Assembly (NCBI GenBank): GCA_027605045.1
Contig: JAQFWX010000035.1
Span: 372,001-436,000, forward strand
From: Phallus indusiatus
Taxonomy: Eukaryota; Basidiomycota; Agaricomycetes; Phallales; Phallaceae
DNA length: 64,000 nt
Reading direction: 5' to 3'
Every line of letters begins with the position of its first letter. The stretch's first letter is position 1. This document shows positions 1 to 11,456 of this stretch, piece after piece. The notes under the pieces were generated by a model that had not been told where the DNA came from, made no database searches, and worked only from the letters and a program-made list of their open reading frames with translations. The translations under genes were made by a program, and so were the position numbers.

Positions 1-1
1 T

Positions 2-1261
2 TCACTTTCGCTTACCCAGTTCCATGAGTCGGAGGACATACCTCCATCTCACCCACCATATGCCTTTCCACCGCGTCCACTGGGTGATTTACTTCCTGGT
101 CCGTTACCGGATTCGGACTATTCGTTTGGTACCGCAACGTCTTCGAGCGCGGACACGGACAGCGAAATGCGCGAAAAACAAAACGAGGTACGGGACGATA
201 AACAGCTTCATGCCTCTTGGGACGCCACCGAAGTCAGCAGCGGTGTCGACACATTAAACCACATGCGTAGCACTACAGAGTCTTCCAATGCGAACGCCTA
301 CGACGGCGTTGAAAGAGGATACCAAACTCGTTTTGGAAGCTTAGCTAGCGTGATGAGCTTGCCTAGTGTTCCTAGCGTGAGTGAAGGGAGCGGCGCTACA
401 GCTGATTATGAACTAGACTGGGAATTGGAAGGTCTAAGGGGAGCTACAGATGGGCGCCGAGGCAGCTGGTAAGCGTTTGTGTGATAGATGGTTTTGTGCT
501 ACTATTAACGTTTTTTCTAACTATTACAGCACGGGTCAAGTCGCCGAGTTATTCTCAAATCTGGAAGTAGGTAGCCGTCGAGGCAGTGAGGAGTCGATTC
601 ATTCTCTACAATCAGCTCACTCGCTCAATACACCTGACGGTTTGCCTCATCATGACATTCACATTCACCCTCGCGACCCCAATGAAACTCGAGAGCTATC
701 TTACGCAGTTCCCGACGTCCCTTTCTGCAGCGACCGCGGGCCTCACGAGAATAGAAATAAAACTGAAGCTGTGGTTGACACAATTGTATGCGGAAATGAT
801 TATTCTAACAAAAAGGACGATTGCGAACACGATGAAGACCGGAGAAAAACGCCATCTGCTCAGCCAGAGATGGGGATAAATACCACCCCAGATGCGTCCA
901 GAACCTCATTTCAGCACTCTCAGAACATGAATGTCTCCGGCAGCAAGGGCGTACACGGAGACCCGTACTCGCAGGTTCAGTCAACATATTACCCTCCTGT
1001 ATCCAACTTTTATAGTACTGGGATCGGATATGCTACCAACGAATTTTCCGATGTCACCGTTCATACCTCGATGGGAATGGGTATGAATCTCAACGTGGGC
1101 ATAGGTCTCGGAGAGGAATTCCAATACCAGGGTGCTGGAGTTGATTATATACCTGAAGAAGTAGACAGATTCCGGACGAATACCGACGATAACATGCTTG
1201 GCGTGGAAGGTTATACAGCGATGGCTGCTATGAATGAAGGATCCTACGATGAAATATACTG
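2..1261 (+). CDS. C-terminal part of an unknown Ser-rich protein (partial at left edge)
   Basis: The reading frame is open from the window edge (position 2) to a GT donor at 470. It resumes after a 60-nt intron (470-529, ending in ttacag) and runs to a TGA at 1259-1261. The visible part is hydrophilic and rich in Ser, Thr, Asn and acidic residues, with no membrane segment. Two spots stand out: a short Ser/Pro run (SVMSLPSVPSVSEGSG) before the intron, and a Met/Gly-rich stretch (TSMGMGMNLNVGIGLGEEF) near the C terminus. I recognise no domain. Because the N-terminal part lies outside the window, the catalytic or binding domains, if any, are not visible. It looks like the disordered tail of a regulatory or signalling protein, but that is inference only. 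Confidence 0.6.
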
Positions 1262-2223
1262 AAGGCTTTCTCATTGCTGCCATGACTCTAAAATTGCAGT
1301 CAGCTCTTTCTGAGTCCACATCCGGGGGAATCTTATACCCACTACCTACATACCATTCAGGATCATGGATCCTAAAAACCGTGGGGGAAGGCCATGTTCA
1401 CTCTGCTCAGTGACAAGCATTTACTTGATAGAGCCGAGTCAGATTGTTGTTCAAAAACGCATATCGACTCGTCCTTCATACTTTTGTTTTAACGTTATTT
1501 TCTTTCCATCTCTCTTTAGCATTTAATCATCATTTTTACTTCTTTCATTCTCCTGTGTTTTTTTATATATCAAGACCATTCGTTATCGTTCAGTATTCCT
1601 CATGCTTTATTAGCCGCTCTTTTAATATCTGACAATCACTTATTTTAAAGTCGTAGTCTAATTTTTCACCGCAACAGTCTATCTCGCGCTCCAGACTGGT
1701 CAAAACTATTTCTTATTCTTTTGTTTCTCGTTTGTTGAGATTCTGCTGACTTTCTGGTAATTTCAAGAGGCATTGCGATCATTATCCTTTATGCTTTCCC
1801 TTTCTTTTGAACGTTCATATAATACGTATCGTTGTGATGGCTGTAGTTTGTATATAGTGTACGAAGAAATCAAAGTGTTATTGAATACAACTGAAATGAA
1901 AACTCTGCATACTTTGTTTGGTCATATGACGTTTGCGTTAGTGGTGTTTTAAGATTTCCTCAGCTGAAAGCAGTGACGCCGTATTGTACTCCCGTACCAT
2001 AGGTCAATTGATTTTTACTCTAAACGCCGTACATCTCATAAGTAGCCAGATTTACAACATCAAGCCCCTATCACAAACAGTCCGTAGATGAGCTACGATT
2101 GTTGCAAGATATGACAATGTGAAAGGTGCATTTTTGTTAACATTAGATTGGGGTCGAATAAGAGTATATATGACGGATAATACACCAGAACAGTGCCATG
2201 CGCCGTCTGTTGTATAGTTGAAT
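1262..2223. other. Intergenic region between convergent genes
   Basis: This is a stretch of 962 bp between the stop of the unknown + strand gene and the stop of the uS9m gene on the - strand. It is AT-rich with T-rich tracts, consistent with two facing 3' UTRs. The short open frames inside it have no convincing start, splice pattern or recognisable protein sequence. I see no RNA gene here. Confidence 0.5.
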
Positions 2224-3337
2224 TTAACGCTTGACCCAAGCGTACTGCAAGGAATGTCAGTGTCTAAACTAACAGGACGAATGTGGAACATACCCTTTTC
2301 CGTGCCTTCGCAAGCCCCGTCTTTTTCCTCTCGACCATACGAGGATCTCGTTTGAGAACTTTGCCTAGATTATAATATGAGCAATCTGATTAAGATGATG
2401 GGCAAAAAAAATATTTACCTCGTTTGAGAATTAGTTCTAATTCAGGATAATGGGCAACGATGTTTTTTGAAATCCCATGTGCGATTGCTTCGGCCTGGCC
2501 CGTTGTTCCACCCCCTCTGACAAGAGCGAAAATATTGAACGCACCAAATGTGCCTGTCAGTTTTAGTGGACGGACTACGCGCTGTCGATCAATAACGTTG
2601 GGAAAATACATGGCGAGCGGCACATTGTTTACTAGCACCGTGGTGACTTGAAGTGAGTTGGGTAATTCGCCTACGAGTGTTGACGGGACGGAGGAAGACT
2701 GCTGTGAGAGATGAGCTACAGTTGGGTCCTTCGTCTTGACAATCCATACTCGAGCCGAGCTCTCTTTACGACGACCAAGAGCGTATGTACGACCGTATTG
2801 ATCGGGTACAATTGGCTTTCGCATTGCATGCAGCCTTTGAGCATCGTTCTTTTCGAACTTGGAGAGTTGTTTTTTCAGATCCGTGGCCGTTTCGTCTTCT
2901 CCTCCAGCCAGAGCAATTTTACGACATTCATTTAACTCATTGAGCAGCGCGGTGACTTTACGATGCCGCGAAGTCGTGAGGGTAACACCCAGCAACTGGC
3001 TCATTTCTCCCCGGCCTTTCCATGAAGCAGGAATATGAGGGAGATGTGCCTTGGCCTTTTCGGGGAATGGGAGGAGGTATGTACGTCGCAATGAAAATTG
3101 CACAGTCTTCAGCTGGTTTTCGAGATTGGATAGAGTGTCATTGAATGTTGAACGACCTGTATAGAATGTTGGTGATGCGGGTTTGGGACGTTGGTTGGCG
3201 GGTGTTGGCGTAGCAAAGTCGATCTGATCCATGGAAGACGGAGGCACAAATGGAGTTTGGGTAACGTAGCTGCATCGGAGGATAGTAGGCATAGATGTTG
3301 TCAGCACTTTCTTTCTCAAGAAGAAAGGTGCTGCCAT
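2224..3337 (-). CDS. MRPS9: Mitochondrial small ribosomal subunit protein uS9m (MRPS9)
   Basis: This is a structural protein of the mitochondrial small ribosomal subunit. Three exons (3337-2419, 2364-2294, 2244-2224) sum to 1,011 nt, or 336 residues. The N terminus (MAAPFFLRKKVLTTSMPTIL) is basic and Ser/Thr-rich, as expected of a mitochondrial presequence, and an in-frame stop lies just upstream of the ATG. A long fungal-type N-terminal extension precedes the S9 core. The core shows GRRKESSARVWIV, then RGGGTTGQAEAIAHGISKNI. The third exon supplies the invariant C-terminal tail, ending YAWVKR, which in bacterial S9 reaches toward the P-site tRNA. Without the two small 3' exons the protein would lose the conserved RKKTGLAKARKR segment, so this splicing is well supported. 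The start codon lies 70 bp from the start of the divergent WW-FF gene. Confidence 0.95.
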
Positions 3338-3407
3338 ACGGGATTGCAGTCGGAGGCTCGGAGCGGGTCACTACAGCTGAGTGTTGAGACGGGCGTCTCT
3401 CCGCGTC
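3338..3407. promoter_or_regulatory. Very short bidirectional promoter/5' UTR between uS9m and the TCERG1-like gene
   Basis: Only 70 bp separate the ATG of uS9m (- strand, 3337) from the ATG of the TCERG1-like gene (+ strand, 3408). Both starts are supported by conserved protein sequence. Core promoter elements must therefore lie in this gap or inside the two genes, and the 5' UTRs must be very short or overlap. No TATA box is visible in the gap. Confidence 0.6.
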
Positions 3408-6115
3408 ATGTCGAATCCCCTCGGTGCAGCTACAACTCCCTTCAGTTTACCACCACTGCCATTGGGTTGGACAGAGCATAAAGGTATGTGCATGAAACTG
3501 CAGAAATTTATTTGAAATCTCAAATTTCTTCCAGCTGCCGGAGGACAGTCATACTATTATCACGCCGCGACCAACCAGTCAACATATGTACGGCCTCTTC
3601 CAGTATCGGGAGCCGTTACTACTATCCCTCACAATGCCATAATACCCGGAGCCGCACCTAAAAAGAAAAAAGAGAAGCCACTTGTTAAAACACCCATCCC
3701 GGATGCACCATGGCTCAGAGTCAAGACTACTGAAGGAAATATATTCTACACACACAGAGAAAAGAAAGAGAGCGTATGGCAGGTGCCCGAGGAGATCAAA
3801 GAACAAGTTGAAGAGCTGGAGCGTAACGAGAAAGAGAAAGAAGAGCGCGAAGCTGCAGAGAAGTTGCAGCGAGAGGAAGAGGAGAGGAGGCAAGCTGAAG
3901 AGGAGGAGCGGCGGAAAGAGCAGGAAGAGATCGAACGAATTAAACAAGAAGTACAAAGGGATGTGTCATCCGGAAAACGCAAAATGTCGGACACCACCGA
4001 AGAAACTAAATTAGCCAACAAAAAGAAGAAAGTTGCTGCTGAAACTCCTGAAGTCACAGATGACAAGCAAGGCTCGGAAGAAGAATGGCAACGAAACATG
4101 TCCGAGGAAATAACATTGGAAGGAAAAGAAACACCTGAGTTAGACTCTGAACTCGGAGAATCAAAGATGGCAAAAGGAACTTTCACGGTACCAGATAGAG
4201 TTGATTTATCCTTGGATGAAGCAAAGGCATTATTCAAGGTGAGTACCTGACTTCATATTATCTATACTTTTATTTATTAATTACTCCTAGACCCTCCTGA
4301 AAGAAAAGGATGTTAACCCGTTGCACCCTTGGGACAAATCATTGCCTCTTTTCATATCCGATCCCCGTTATGTACTGCTCCCATCAGTGGCAGCACGACG
4401 AGAGGCCTTCGACGAGTATTGCCGTGATACATTGAGGGCCCAAAGACTTGCTAAAGCTGCAGCCGTAAAAGAGGAAGCCTCATCCACCGGTGACAAAGAC
4501 AAAGATGCTTACCATCAATTATTGAAGGATGAAGTGTCGAGCACACGTACCTCGTGGACGGAGTTTCGAAAAAAATGGAAGAAGGATAGACGTTTTTTCG
4601 GATGGGCTGGTGAGCACGAACGAGAAAAGGCGTTTCGAGAATGGCTTAAGGAGCTCGCGAGCAGTAAGTCTATTGATCCTTGAACTGTTTTTATATCATG
4701 TCGCTCATACTGTCATAGAGAAAAAGAAGCAAGCCGAACAGGCTGAACGGGATTTCTTCAGATTGCTTCAAGAACACAAGGACATCAAACCAGATAGCGA
4801 ATGGAAAACTGTACGCGTTATTCTTGTTACCTATTATCGTTGCGCTCACACAATACATTGTTTTAGGTGAAGCAATCAATCAATACCAAGGATCCTCGTT
4901 ACGATGCTGTTGGATCAGCTTCACTCCGTGAAGAACTTTTCGGTGTTTATGTTAAAACTTTAACTCAGAGTCGTCCTCGTTCGCCACGAATTTCAGACCA
5001 AGAGAGTCGGTCTCAAACTGCTGGTGGATCAACACACGAGAAAGATCGTAGGCAACGTGCTCTCCGAGAGCGGGAAGAAAAGGTTCGCCGTGAACGTGAA
5101 GGTATTGAACGTCAGCTAGATCAAACGCGGGGCGTTCTTGGGCGGGAAGGAGAAGAATTAGAATTCGAGTAAGATATATGCTTTGTGTTGTTCGCATTCG
5201 AGTTTTTATTTTGTTTAATAGGACACTGTTGACGGATGCCATAAGAGAACCAACTGTACGTGCTGCTACAGCTTTTGAACATACATTCATGATCCATGTT
5301 AGCTTTCTTGGGAAGACGCATTACCCTCACTCTCTGAACATCCTACTTTTATTCACAGCAATCTTTCCGTTTCGGTACGGAAAGGGTTATTTTATAAGCA
5401 TACGGGACATTTACGTGAAAGATATCTGAAATCGCTTCACACTTCCTTCGCCGTTCATGCATCTAAACTCAACACACGCTGGTCAGATCTTGATTCTGAC
5501 ACTCGTAAAACAATTTCGCGGAGCCTACCCGCATCAAAGCTTAAATTAGTCGCAGAGGATGGTAGTGGGGATGAAGATTTAGATTCAGATGAAGAAGAAG
5601 CCTTACGGAAACGTAGACGATCCAGACATGAGCCGCTCGAAATGGAGTTTGACAGATGGCAGCGGCAACGGAACGTCGACGCTAGGAAGGCATTTGACGA
5701 AATGCTTAACGAAAATGCCTTCCTAGAATTTTGGGGCAAGATGAGCAAGATAGGAGGTGAAGGCGTCGAAGGTGGCGTCAAAGCTGACGAAGAAGAGGAA
5801 GAAGGTGGTGAAGGTGGTGGCGGAAAGGCCGATATGAAGAAACTAGCCAAGCAAATTGACGAGGATGAATTTGGTCGGGTGTTAAAGGTATGTTGGCTGA
5901 AATGATGTTATTTTATTGAGAAGACTTTGTTCATACGATGTGTAGAACGACGCAAGGTGGACTGCATTCGATCATGTGCCGGAAGAACGGATGAAATGGT
6001 TACGAGTAAGTGAATACCTTTACCAACATATCTAGCACTTCATCCACGATTATAGGATCATATGAACCAGTTGTCCGCTCCCAAGTTAAGCGTCCATGTC
6101 CGAGAAAGAGTTTGA
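3408..6115 (+). CDS. TCERG1: TCERG1/CA150-type WW and FF domain protein (transcription elongation/splicing factor)
   Basis: This is a nuclear protein expected to couple RNA polymerase II elongation to splicing by binding phosphorylated CTD through FF domains and splicing factors through WW domains. Nine exons (3408-3483, 3535-4238, 4291-4663, 4719-4810, 4867-5168, 5222-5255, 5303-5887, 5946-6005, 6056-6115) sum to 2,286 nt, or 761 residues, with the frame kept at every join. WW1 has LGWTEHK...YYYH...STYVRP. WW2 has APWLRVKTTEGNIFYTH...SVWQVP. A charged coiled-coil (EEERRQAEEEERRKEQEE) follows. Then come FF repeats: HPWDKSLPLFISDPRYVLL, TSWTEFRKKWKKDRRFF, SEWKTVKQSINTKDPRYDAV, LSWEDALPSLSEHPTF, a degenerate one, and a final VPEERMKWLRDHM. 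Domain order and WW2 resemble metazoan TCERG1 and fission yeast Dre4 more than Prp40, although Prp40 is the main alternative. Confidence 0.9.
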
Positions 6116-6472
6116 ATTCTCTTCAAAGCAGGATATAGTCAGTAGTCAGCGCTCGGCCTTCACTTAAAGATTCTATCCGGTTGAAAGCAGGTTGGCTGAG
6201 GTGTCATCTCTCTCTAAATTGAGTTTTTTTTGCCAGTATTCAATCTATATGTGTGTTTGAAATTTACTTGTAATAACTTATGATCCATATGAGATTGATA
6301 TTCAGATTGCTCTTGACCCATTACCCCAAACCTTAATACTTAACCATAATTGAAATACCCATAAATCACCCCAAGGAAGAAAAAAATGCTCTATTCATCT
6401 ACCCGTTGGCTTGCATTGAACCACCTACAATACCATTTAGTTTAAAAGGTTGGAGATTTGGCTTTACCCACG
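6116..6472. other. Intergenic region between convergent genes
   Basis: This is a 357-bp AT-rich spacer between the stop of the TCERG1-like gene (+) and the last exon of the GT15 gene (-). It is consistent with two 3' UTRs. I see no gene-like sequence in it. Confidence 0.5.
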
Positions 6473-8087
6473 TCACTTACTCATAGCCCCTGTTATCGAA
6501 AAGTGCTATACGGCGTTTAGTCTCGCAAAGATAATTGGTTCATCTTTGAGTTGACTCACGTTCTGACGAATCAAGAAAACAGGTACATCTGTCCAACATT
6601 GGACATTCGAATTCCCACTTTTGATGTTCGTACCTTGGATAAATTCTCACATTTAGGCTAATTACGTTGTGAGTAAAATGTTATCTTACCCCATGTCAGC
6701 GAATTGCATTACTTGGTCGGCTCGAAGTGACATGGACACAGCATGACTATGGACTAGTGAGTCGCCCCAGCGCTCATAAAAAAAGCCTCCATGTGGACTA
6801 AGTCAGAGTCGTCATGATGCATATCAAACTGTAACTCACCACCTGCTCGATCAAGGTAATCGAAATATGCCAGATAAAGTGGATTATCCCACAAACTTCG
6901 ATGAGATATTTCGAAATTATTCTATAAGGGTTGTCAGAGTCGTTCCCGATCAATATCTGACGACGCGCGCACATAGAATGATAGCAAGGTCCAGTCGTCA
7001 TCACCTCCGTTGCCGGCTAATGCTCTGTCTGTATCATACCAAGTGAACTTGTGATTAGCTCCTGGTGGCAATAAATGTCTATTTTGTGCTAAAAACGCGG
7101 ATACATTGCCCCCGAGAGATGGTTGTACCCAGCGCGCATCGTTAGAAATTTGTATGAATCCTGATAGCTACTCAGAACTACAAAGGAGGATAGTAACGTA
7201 TGTACATACCATATAATGCATTGGCATCTTGCATGCGCGCGATTGGATCATAGGGCTAGGAGACTGGTTGGCATAGCCAAGGCTAAATCTTTTCCGACTT
7301 ACCACATCACAATGGAATTCTATATCAGAGTCTAATCGCCAGATCCAGTCGTACTCGAGGACTGCAGGGTGCCTCCAGAAAAACCCAGAATAAAAGCGGC
7401 ACATGGAACGATAACCGACAGTGAATCTAAAGTGAAAGACATTATTTTCTTCCTGCAAATTTTGAAGGTAGGGAACTGGGTATTACCCGATTGTGCTTAG
7501 CGAGTCGTTTATTCGCTTTTGATCAAGGAAAGGTGGAGGACCCCACATTTCAGACGGTAGACCAGCTAAATAAGAAAAGTCGAAGCTTTCAACATCTGAC
7601 TATAGCTATTACATGAAATAAAATAAGAGCTCACCCCAAGTGGCTCTGCCTTTTGAGACCCAATCGACCTTATCCCTGATAATTTGACTGACGCTAGTTT
7701 CGGTGAAGATGACATAGGGATACTTCAGACGATGATTGAATCGGTCTTCTATATTCTTAATAGCTATAACTGCCTCTAGAGAAGAAATTTCAACTCGCTT
7801 CTAAAAGAATTTGCCATGAGACAGGGATAAACCATACGTTCTAATCGACGCGGAGCGACCAGCATCACGATAACAGCATTCGGCTTGTCCTTCTTCGGAA
7901 GACCTCCATCAACGAAAGACATTACCGGGTCCGTTTCGGGTGGAGCTTCACCGAACCATATATTTGAGAGTACTTTGGATTTGGGCTCAGGAAACTGGCT
8001 AGCAGTGAGCAGAATGAAACCGCAGACGACAGCGAACCAAAGGGCGAGTAGTAGTCTCAAATTTTGCCTAATTGATAACATTCTCAT
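6473..8087 (-). CDS. Golgi alpha-1,2-mannosyltransferase, GT15 (KRE2/MNT1/KTR family)
   Basis: This enzyme transfers mannose from GDP-mannose to O- and N-linked glycans in the Golgi lumen. The N terminus (MRMLSIRQNLRLLLALWFAV) is a type II signal anchor. About nine short introns are needed. Joined exons give the family's landmarks in order: NIEDRFNHRLKYPYVIF, then SEMWGPPPFLDQKRI, GYRSMCRFYSGFFWRHP, YDWIWRLDSDIEFHCDVPYD, FYNNFEI (carrying the catalytic Glu region), GGFFYERWGD and the final CTC pair in MLDRCTCFLD. The usual Cys of the Y-x-x-CHFWSNFEI motif is replaced here (WTLLSFYNNFEI). The first intron (about 44 nt, near 7779-7822) and the last few codons are the least certain. If the final GTGAGT donor near 6560 is not used, the protein ends at 6540 instead. 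Confidence 0.85.
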
Positions 8088-9099
8088 TAATGTTCATGGA
8101 GATGAAATGCTGTTAGAGGGAGTAGGACGTGGATGGTCAGGAATAAGCAAAATTATATATATATATCCCAGTTCCACGGACATCTATCGGCCCTGCATGC
8201 CCCGTCATTAAGGGATAGCGGAAGGTCAGGCCACACCATGGCTTATCACCAACAGCATTAGATAACATCAGTGTATTGCATATGTACGTGTCAATGAAAT
8301 ACTATTCTCTACGACATAATCTGAATTCAAACATTTTGCAATTCTCGGTCGACATGGCATACTCTCTCAGGCTAGTCAGCGCAAATTACTTTCACACTGT
8401 CAAGAATTTACCTCCGCCATCTTGAGTAAAGCTCGTCCGGTGAACCTCATCCGTCTGTTAGGCACTTTATCGCCCGATATCGCCCAATTTCTCCGATTCG
8501 AAACCTCAGGGAACAAAACTATGCAAGAGATTGACGCGATGTGCCAAATCAATTGAATGATGAGAAGTCGAGTTCCAAATCGGCGTAATCGAAAGAGAAT
8601 GGCAGTGATGGTGAGCCGAATTGGCCTATGAATCCGGTCATAATGTACGGATACCATCAACGCCTGACTGTTCGCATTTGCAGAGCCAATGAATCTAGAT
8701 GCGGTTGTGGAACCTTGTTCGTAACAGCCACATTAGGAGTTTACGGCTAAGAGTTGTATATCAAAGATACCCAAAGCTAATTGCTTGACCTATGAAGAAG
8801 TGTAAATTGGGGAAAGATTCGTGGGTAAACCTGACATACCGAAAGACGACATCCCAGTCATCAAATCAAACTTAACATTGACCAAACATTGAACCAACCA
8901 ACGCACTGATGATCTAAGACATTGCTGTTCGACGAATATCAACCCAGGCTTAGACACTGATACCGTTTCACATTCACGCAGCACGTTAGCAGTGACGAGA
9001 GCAAAGAAGTTTGTCTCGGCAAAGCGGCAAGCTAGCTTATGTCATGATTGCCATAGCGTTGCCCGCAGAGCAGTTGTCCCTAGAACTACCTTCACCACG
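8088..9099. other. Intergenic region between divergent GT15 and CUE genes
   Basis: About 1 kb lies between the start of the mannosyltransferase (-) and the most likely start of the CUE gene (+). Two - strand open frames of 60-86 codons (8400-8660 and 8790-8984) have no recognisable sequence, and the second would need a non-ATG start. I treat the region as promoter sequence. A TA repeat sits at about 8154-8164. Confidence 0.4.
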
Positions 9100-10287
9100 A
9101 TGACCACGATTGAAGCATCTGAAGTCCACCCTGAACATTCTGCAACTATGGAGATACCTTCACTTACCTCCGAAAATGTGGATACCAACACACCGCCGAT
9201 CCCTAGCGAAAATCCCGAAGTTACCACCGAAGATCCCAAAGTGGCAGCCTTGCAGGCGATGTTTCCTGATTTTGATGCCACCATTCTGCATACTGTACTG
9301 GAATCTGTTTCTGGGGATCAAGATAGGGCCATAGATGTATTGCTTGGGATGAGCGACCCGTCTTATCAATCGACCGCTCGACCTGATGTCGTGAGCTTAT
9401 GTTCCCAGTAGTTTCCATATATGCGTGCTAACGTGATTAGACGCAAACAGACCTCGACGAAGAGTTCGCTCGGAATTTGATGCTTGAGGAACAGTCTCGT
9501 CAGCAACCCGCTTGGCGTGCGCGATATCCCAACGACCCGCCTGCTAGTCAACCACAATCAAGTCCCACGAATGATAGCGTTGCTCAAATACAGGAGCAAT
9601 TGGGGAAATTTGCGGAATGTACGTGTGAATAATACGTATATCGACATTTCCCAAAAACTTACTATATTACCTTCTTTATAGCGAGCAAACGAACTATTGG
9701 TTCGCTGTTTTCGAGTCAAGGCAAAAATTCAGGAGCTCGACAATTCATCTAATGAGTATGTCAGATTTTACACTCTTCATTCGCACATTTACACTTCCTT
9801 GTAGATCGCCAAGGAATGGATCCCGGCAGACTGTCACTCGCCAATCCCCACCTCAACCCGCTTTTCAACCATCTCAGGTAACATCAGAGTATACCAGACC
9901 AGCTCCTGGAAATGAACCATATGGTATGTTTTCTTAAGTGAAAACCCATATTATGTATTCAAGTTTTGGGATAGACACACATGTGACTCCAGTAGAAGGT
10001 TATTCAACAGAGCCACCTGCCACCTCCTTGAACCCTTGTAAGTTTCTCATATATTTTCAAAAAAGAAATGTTCTAAGTAACTGCCTTTCTACAGCAGCTA
10101 TTGGGCTCCTACCAAGGCGCCCTGTCGCATTGAATTCGTCTCCACAACCTTCCAGCGCAGGAGCTGCTGACGATGATGGTATGTCGTTTTAGCCACAAAG
10201 CATAAGACCACAAAGCATAAGACTCATCAATGCCCCGTAGAGCTTGAATACGTTACCAACCCCTTTGAAGAGTCCGAACGAAAATAG
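9100..10287 (+). CDS. CUE5: CUE-domain ubiquitin-binding protein (Cue5-like)
   Basis: This is a probable ubiquitin-binding adaptor of the Cue5/Don1 type. Yeast Cue5 links ubiquitinated cargo to Atg8 in autophagy. The CUE domain is clear: KVAALQAMFPDFDATILHTV with the MFP motif, then DRAIDVLLGMSDP with the di-Leu motif. Downstream comes DLDEEFARNLMLEEQ, typical of this family, then a helix ending VKAKIQELD, a Pro/Gln-rich linker, and the family-like tail ELEYVTNPFEESERK. At least six exons are needed. ATG 9100 is preferred; an in-frame ATG at 8992 would add 36 residues. The frame breaks at 9680-9710. The acceptor ending at 9680 gives a sensible SKRTIGSLFS helix but then a stop, whereas an acceptor four bases later restores VKAKIQELD but loses that helix. 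See findings. Confidence 0.75.
10193..10222 (+). repeat. 15-bp tandem duplication inside an intron of the CUE gene
   Basis: The unit ccacaaagcataaga occurs twice head to tail (10193-10207 and 10208-10222), inside the last intron of the CUE gene. The copies are identical, which suggests a recent slippage event. It does not disturb the coding frame. Confidence 0.9.
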
Positions 10288-10421
10288 ATTAATTTTATGT
10301 TGTAACCATTTATTTATTGATATATGTAAAATTTTGCATGCAAGTCATTACGATTGGAATCTAGTTACACTATATACAAGTCGTTTGAGCGTCCTTGTAT
10401 TGTTTTCTTCTTCAAAGACTT

Positions 10422-11284
10422 TTAAAGACCTTCAAAAGCTTGCGCCTTGCCCGACTAAAAATTTGCAAGTTATTATGAGATATAGCGACCAGAAGTCGAT
10501 AAGCTTACCATTAGTAAACCAACAATCAAACCAAACAGGCCCATGATGCTGGCAAACACCTCAATAATCAAAACTTTGACGAAGAGAGCAGGGTCTGTAG
10601 CGTCACTAATGGCTGCGGTAGACCCTGCCACGCCCACCGAAACACCACATAAAAGATTGCACAGACCCACGGTTAAGCCGCCCCAAAATACCGAGTAACC
10701 GGTATAGTAATTGCTTGCCGTGTAGAGCTCTGGTTCAGGAACTAGGGAGACTTTGGAGGAGAAAACTATGGACATGATCTATGTTGAAGTTCAAGTGGAC
10801 GGGGTAATATTAAAGAGCAGTAATGTTCACGCACCACGCCGTAAATGGCGACGACCTCACAGAAAATGATACTGTGTGTAGCATGTAAGTACTAGCGCAT
10901 CATAAAAGTACGAATTTTTAACACCTTATAAGGTTTTTGGTTCTTATTCGCGGTGTCCGTACACCACCTCCGAGTAGTGAAGCACCAGTGACGAATATTC
11001 CCCTGTGAAGGAATTACATTTGCCATTCGCAAGGATGAGCTCAACATACCATGCAGCACCTAATGCACTTAAACCCATACATAAGCCAATTCCAGTCATT
11101 GCCCAAACATATGGACTCGTTTCTTCAAGAAAGCGTCCGACATTGAAGGATTCCCCGGAACCTCATTTTTCTCTTAGAAATAGCCAATAAATAGACAGAA
11201 AATCCAACCTGTAAGTACCAGATAAAGGCCGACTATTCCCGCAATGGACACTGGAGTAGCGACGGAGTATGTGATGTAGCCCAT
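10422..11284 (-). CDS. VMA16: V-type ATPase c'' proteolipid subunit (VMA16)
   Basis: This is a subunit of the proton-carrying c-ring in the V-ATPase V0 sector of vacuole and Golgi membranes. Six exons (11284-11209, 11161-11050, 11002-10925, 10871-10835, 10778-10509, 10454-10422) sum to 606 nt, or 201 residues, close to the family's usual length of about 210. Membrane segments follow in order: a first helix near [13 protein letters not shown], then [38 protein letters not shown] with the buried Glu that carries protons, [20 protein letters not shown], and a last helix near [14 protein letters not shown]. The motif [19 protein letters not shown] separates c'' from subunits c and c'. The last exon adds [10 protein letters not shown]. 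The gene is divergent from pantothenate synthetase. Confidence 0.95.
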
Positions 11285-11456
11285 TCACGAAGTTTTTGTT
11301 GGAGATTTCTCCGCGCAGGATGTTTCGAGCGTCAAGTGAGGAGAGGCTTGCCGCTGACTAAGCGCATCACCAGACGGCACTGCTCGTCATAATTTTCTCG
11401 AGTGCATCTCAAACTGACTTGTTCACGTATACCAGATATTTAACAGATATTTAACG
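11285..11456. promoter_or_regulatory. Shared intergenic promoter between VMA16 and PAN6
   Basis: A 172-bp gap separates the two divergent start codons. It contains a short imperfect direct repeat (agatatttaacagatatttaac) just before the PAN6 ATG. No TATA box is obvious on either strand. Confidence 0.5.

Noticed and set aside
8400..8984. Open frames on the - strand between the GT15 and CUE genes
   Set aside because: Short, without recognisable sequence or splice structure, and one lacks an ATG start.
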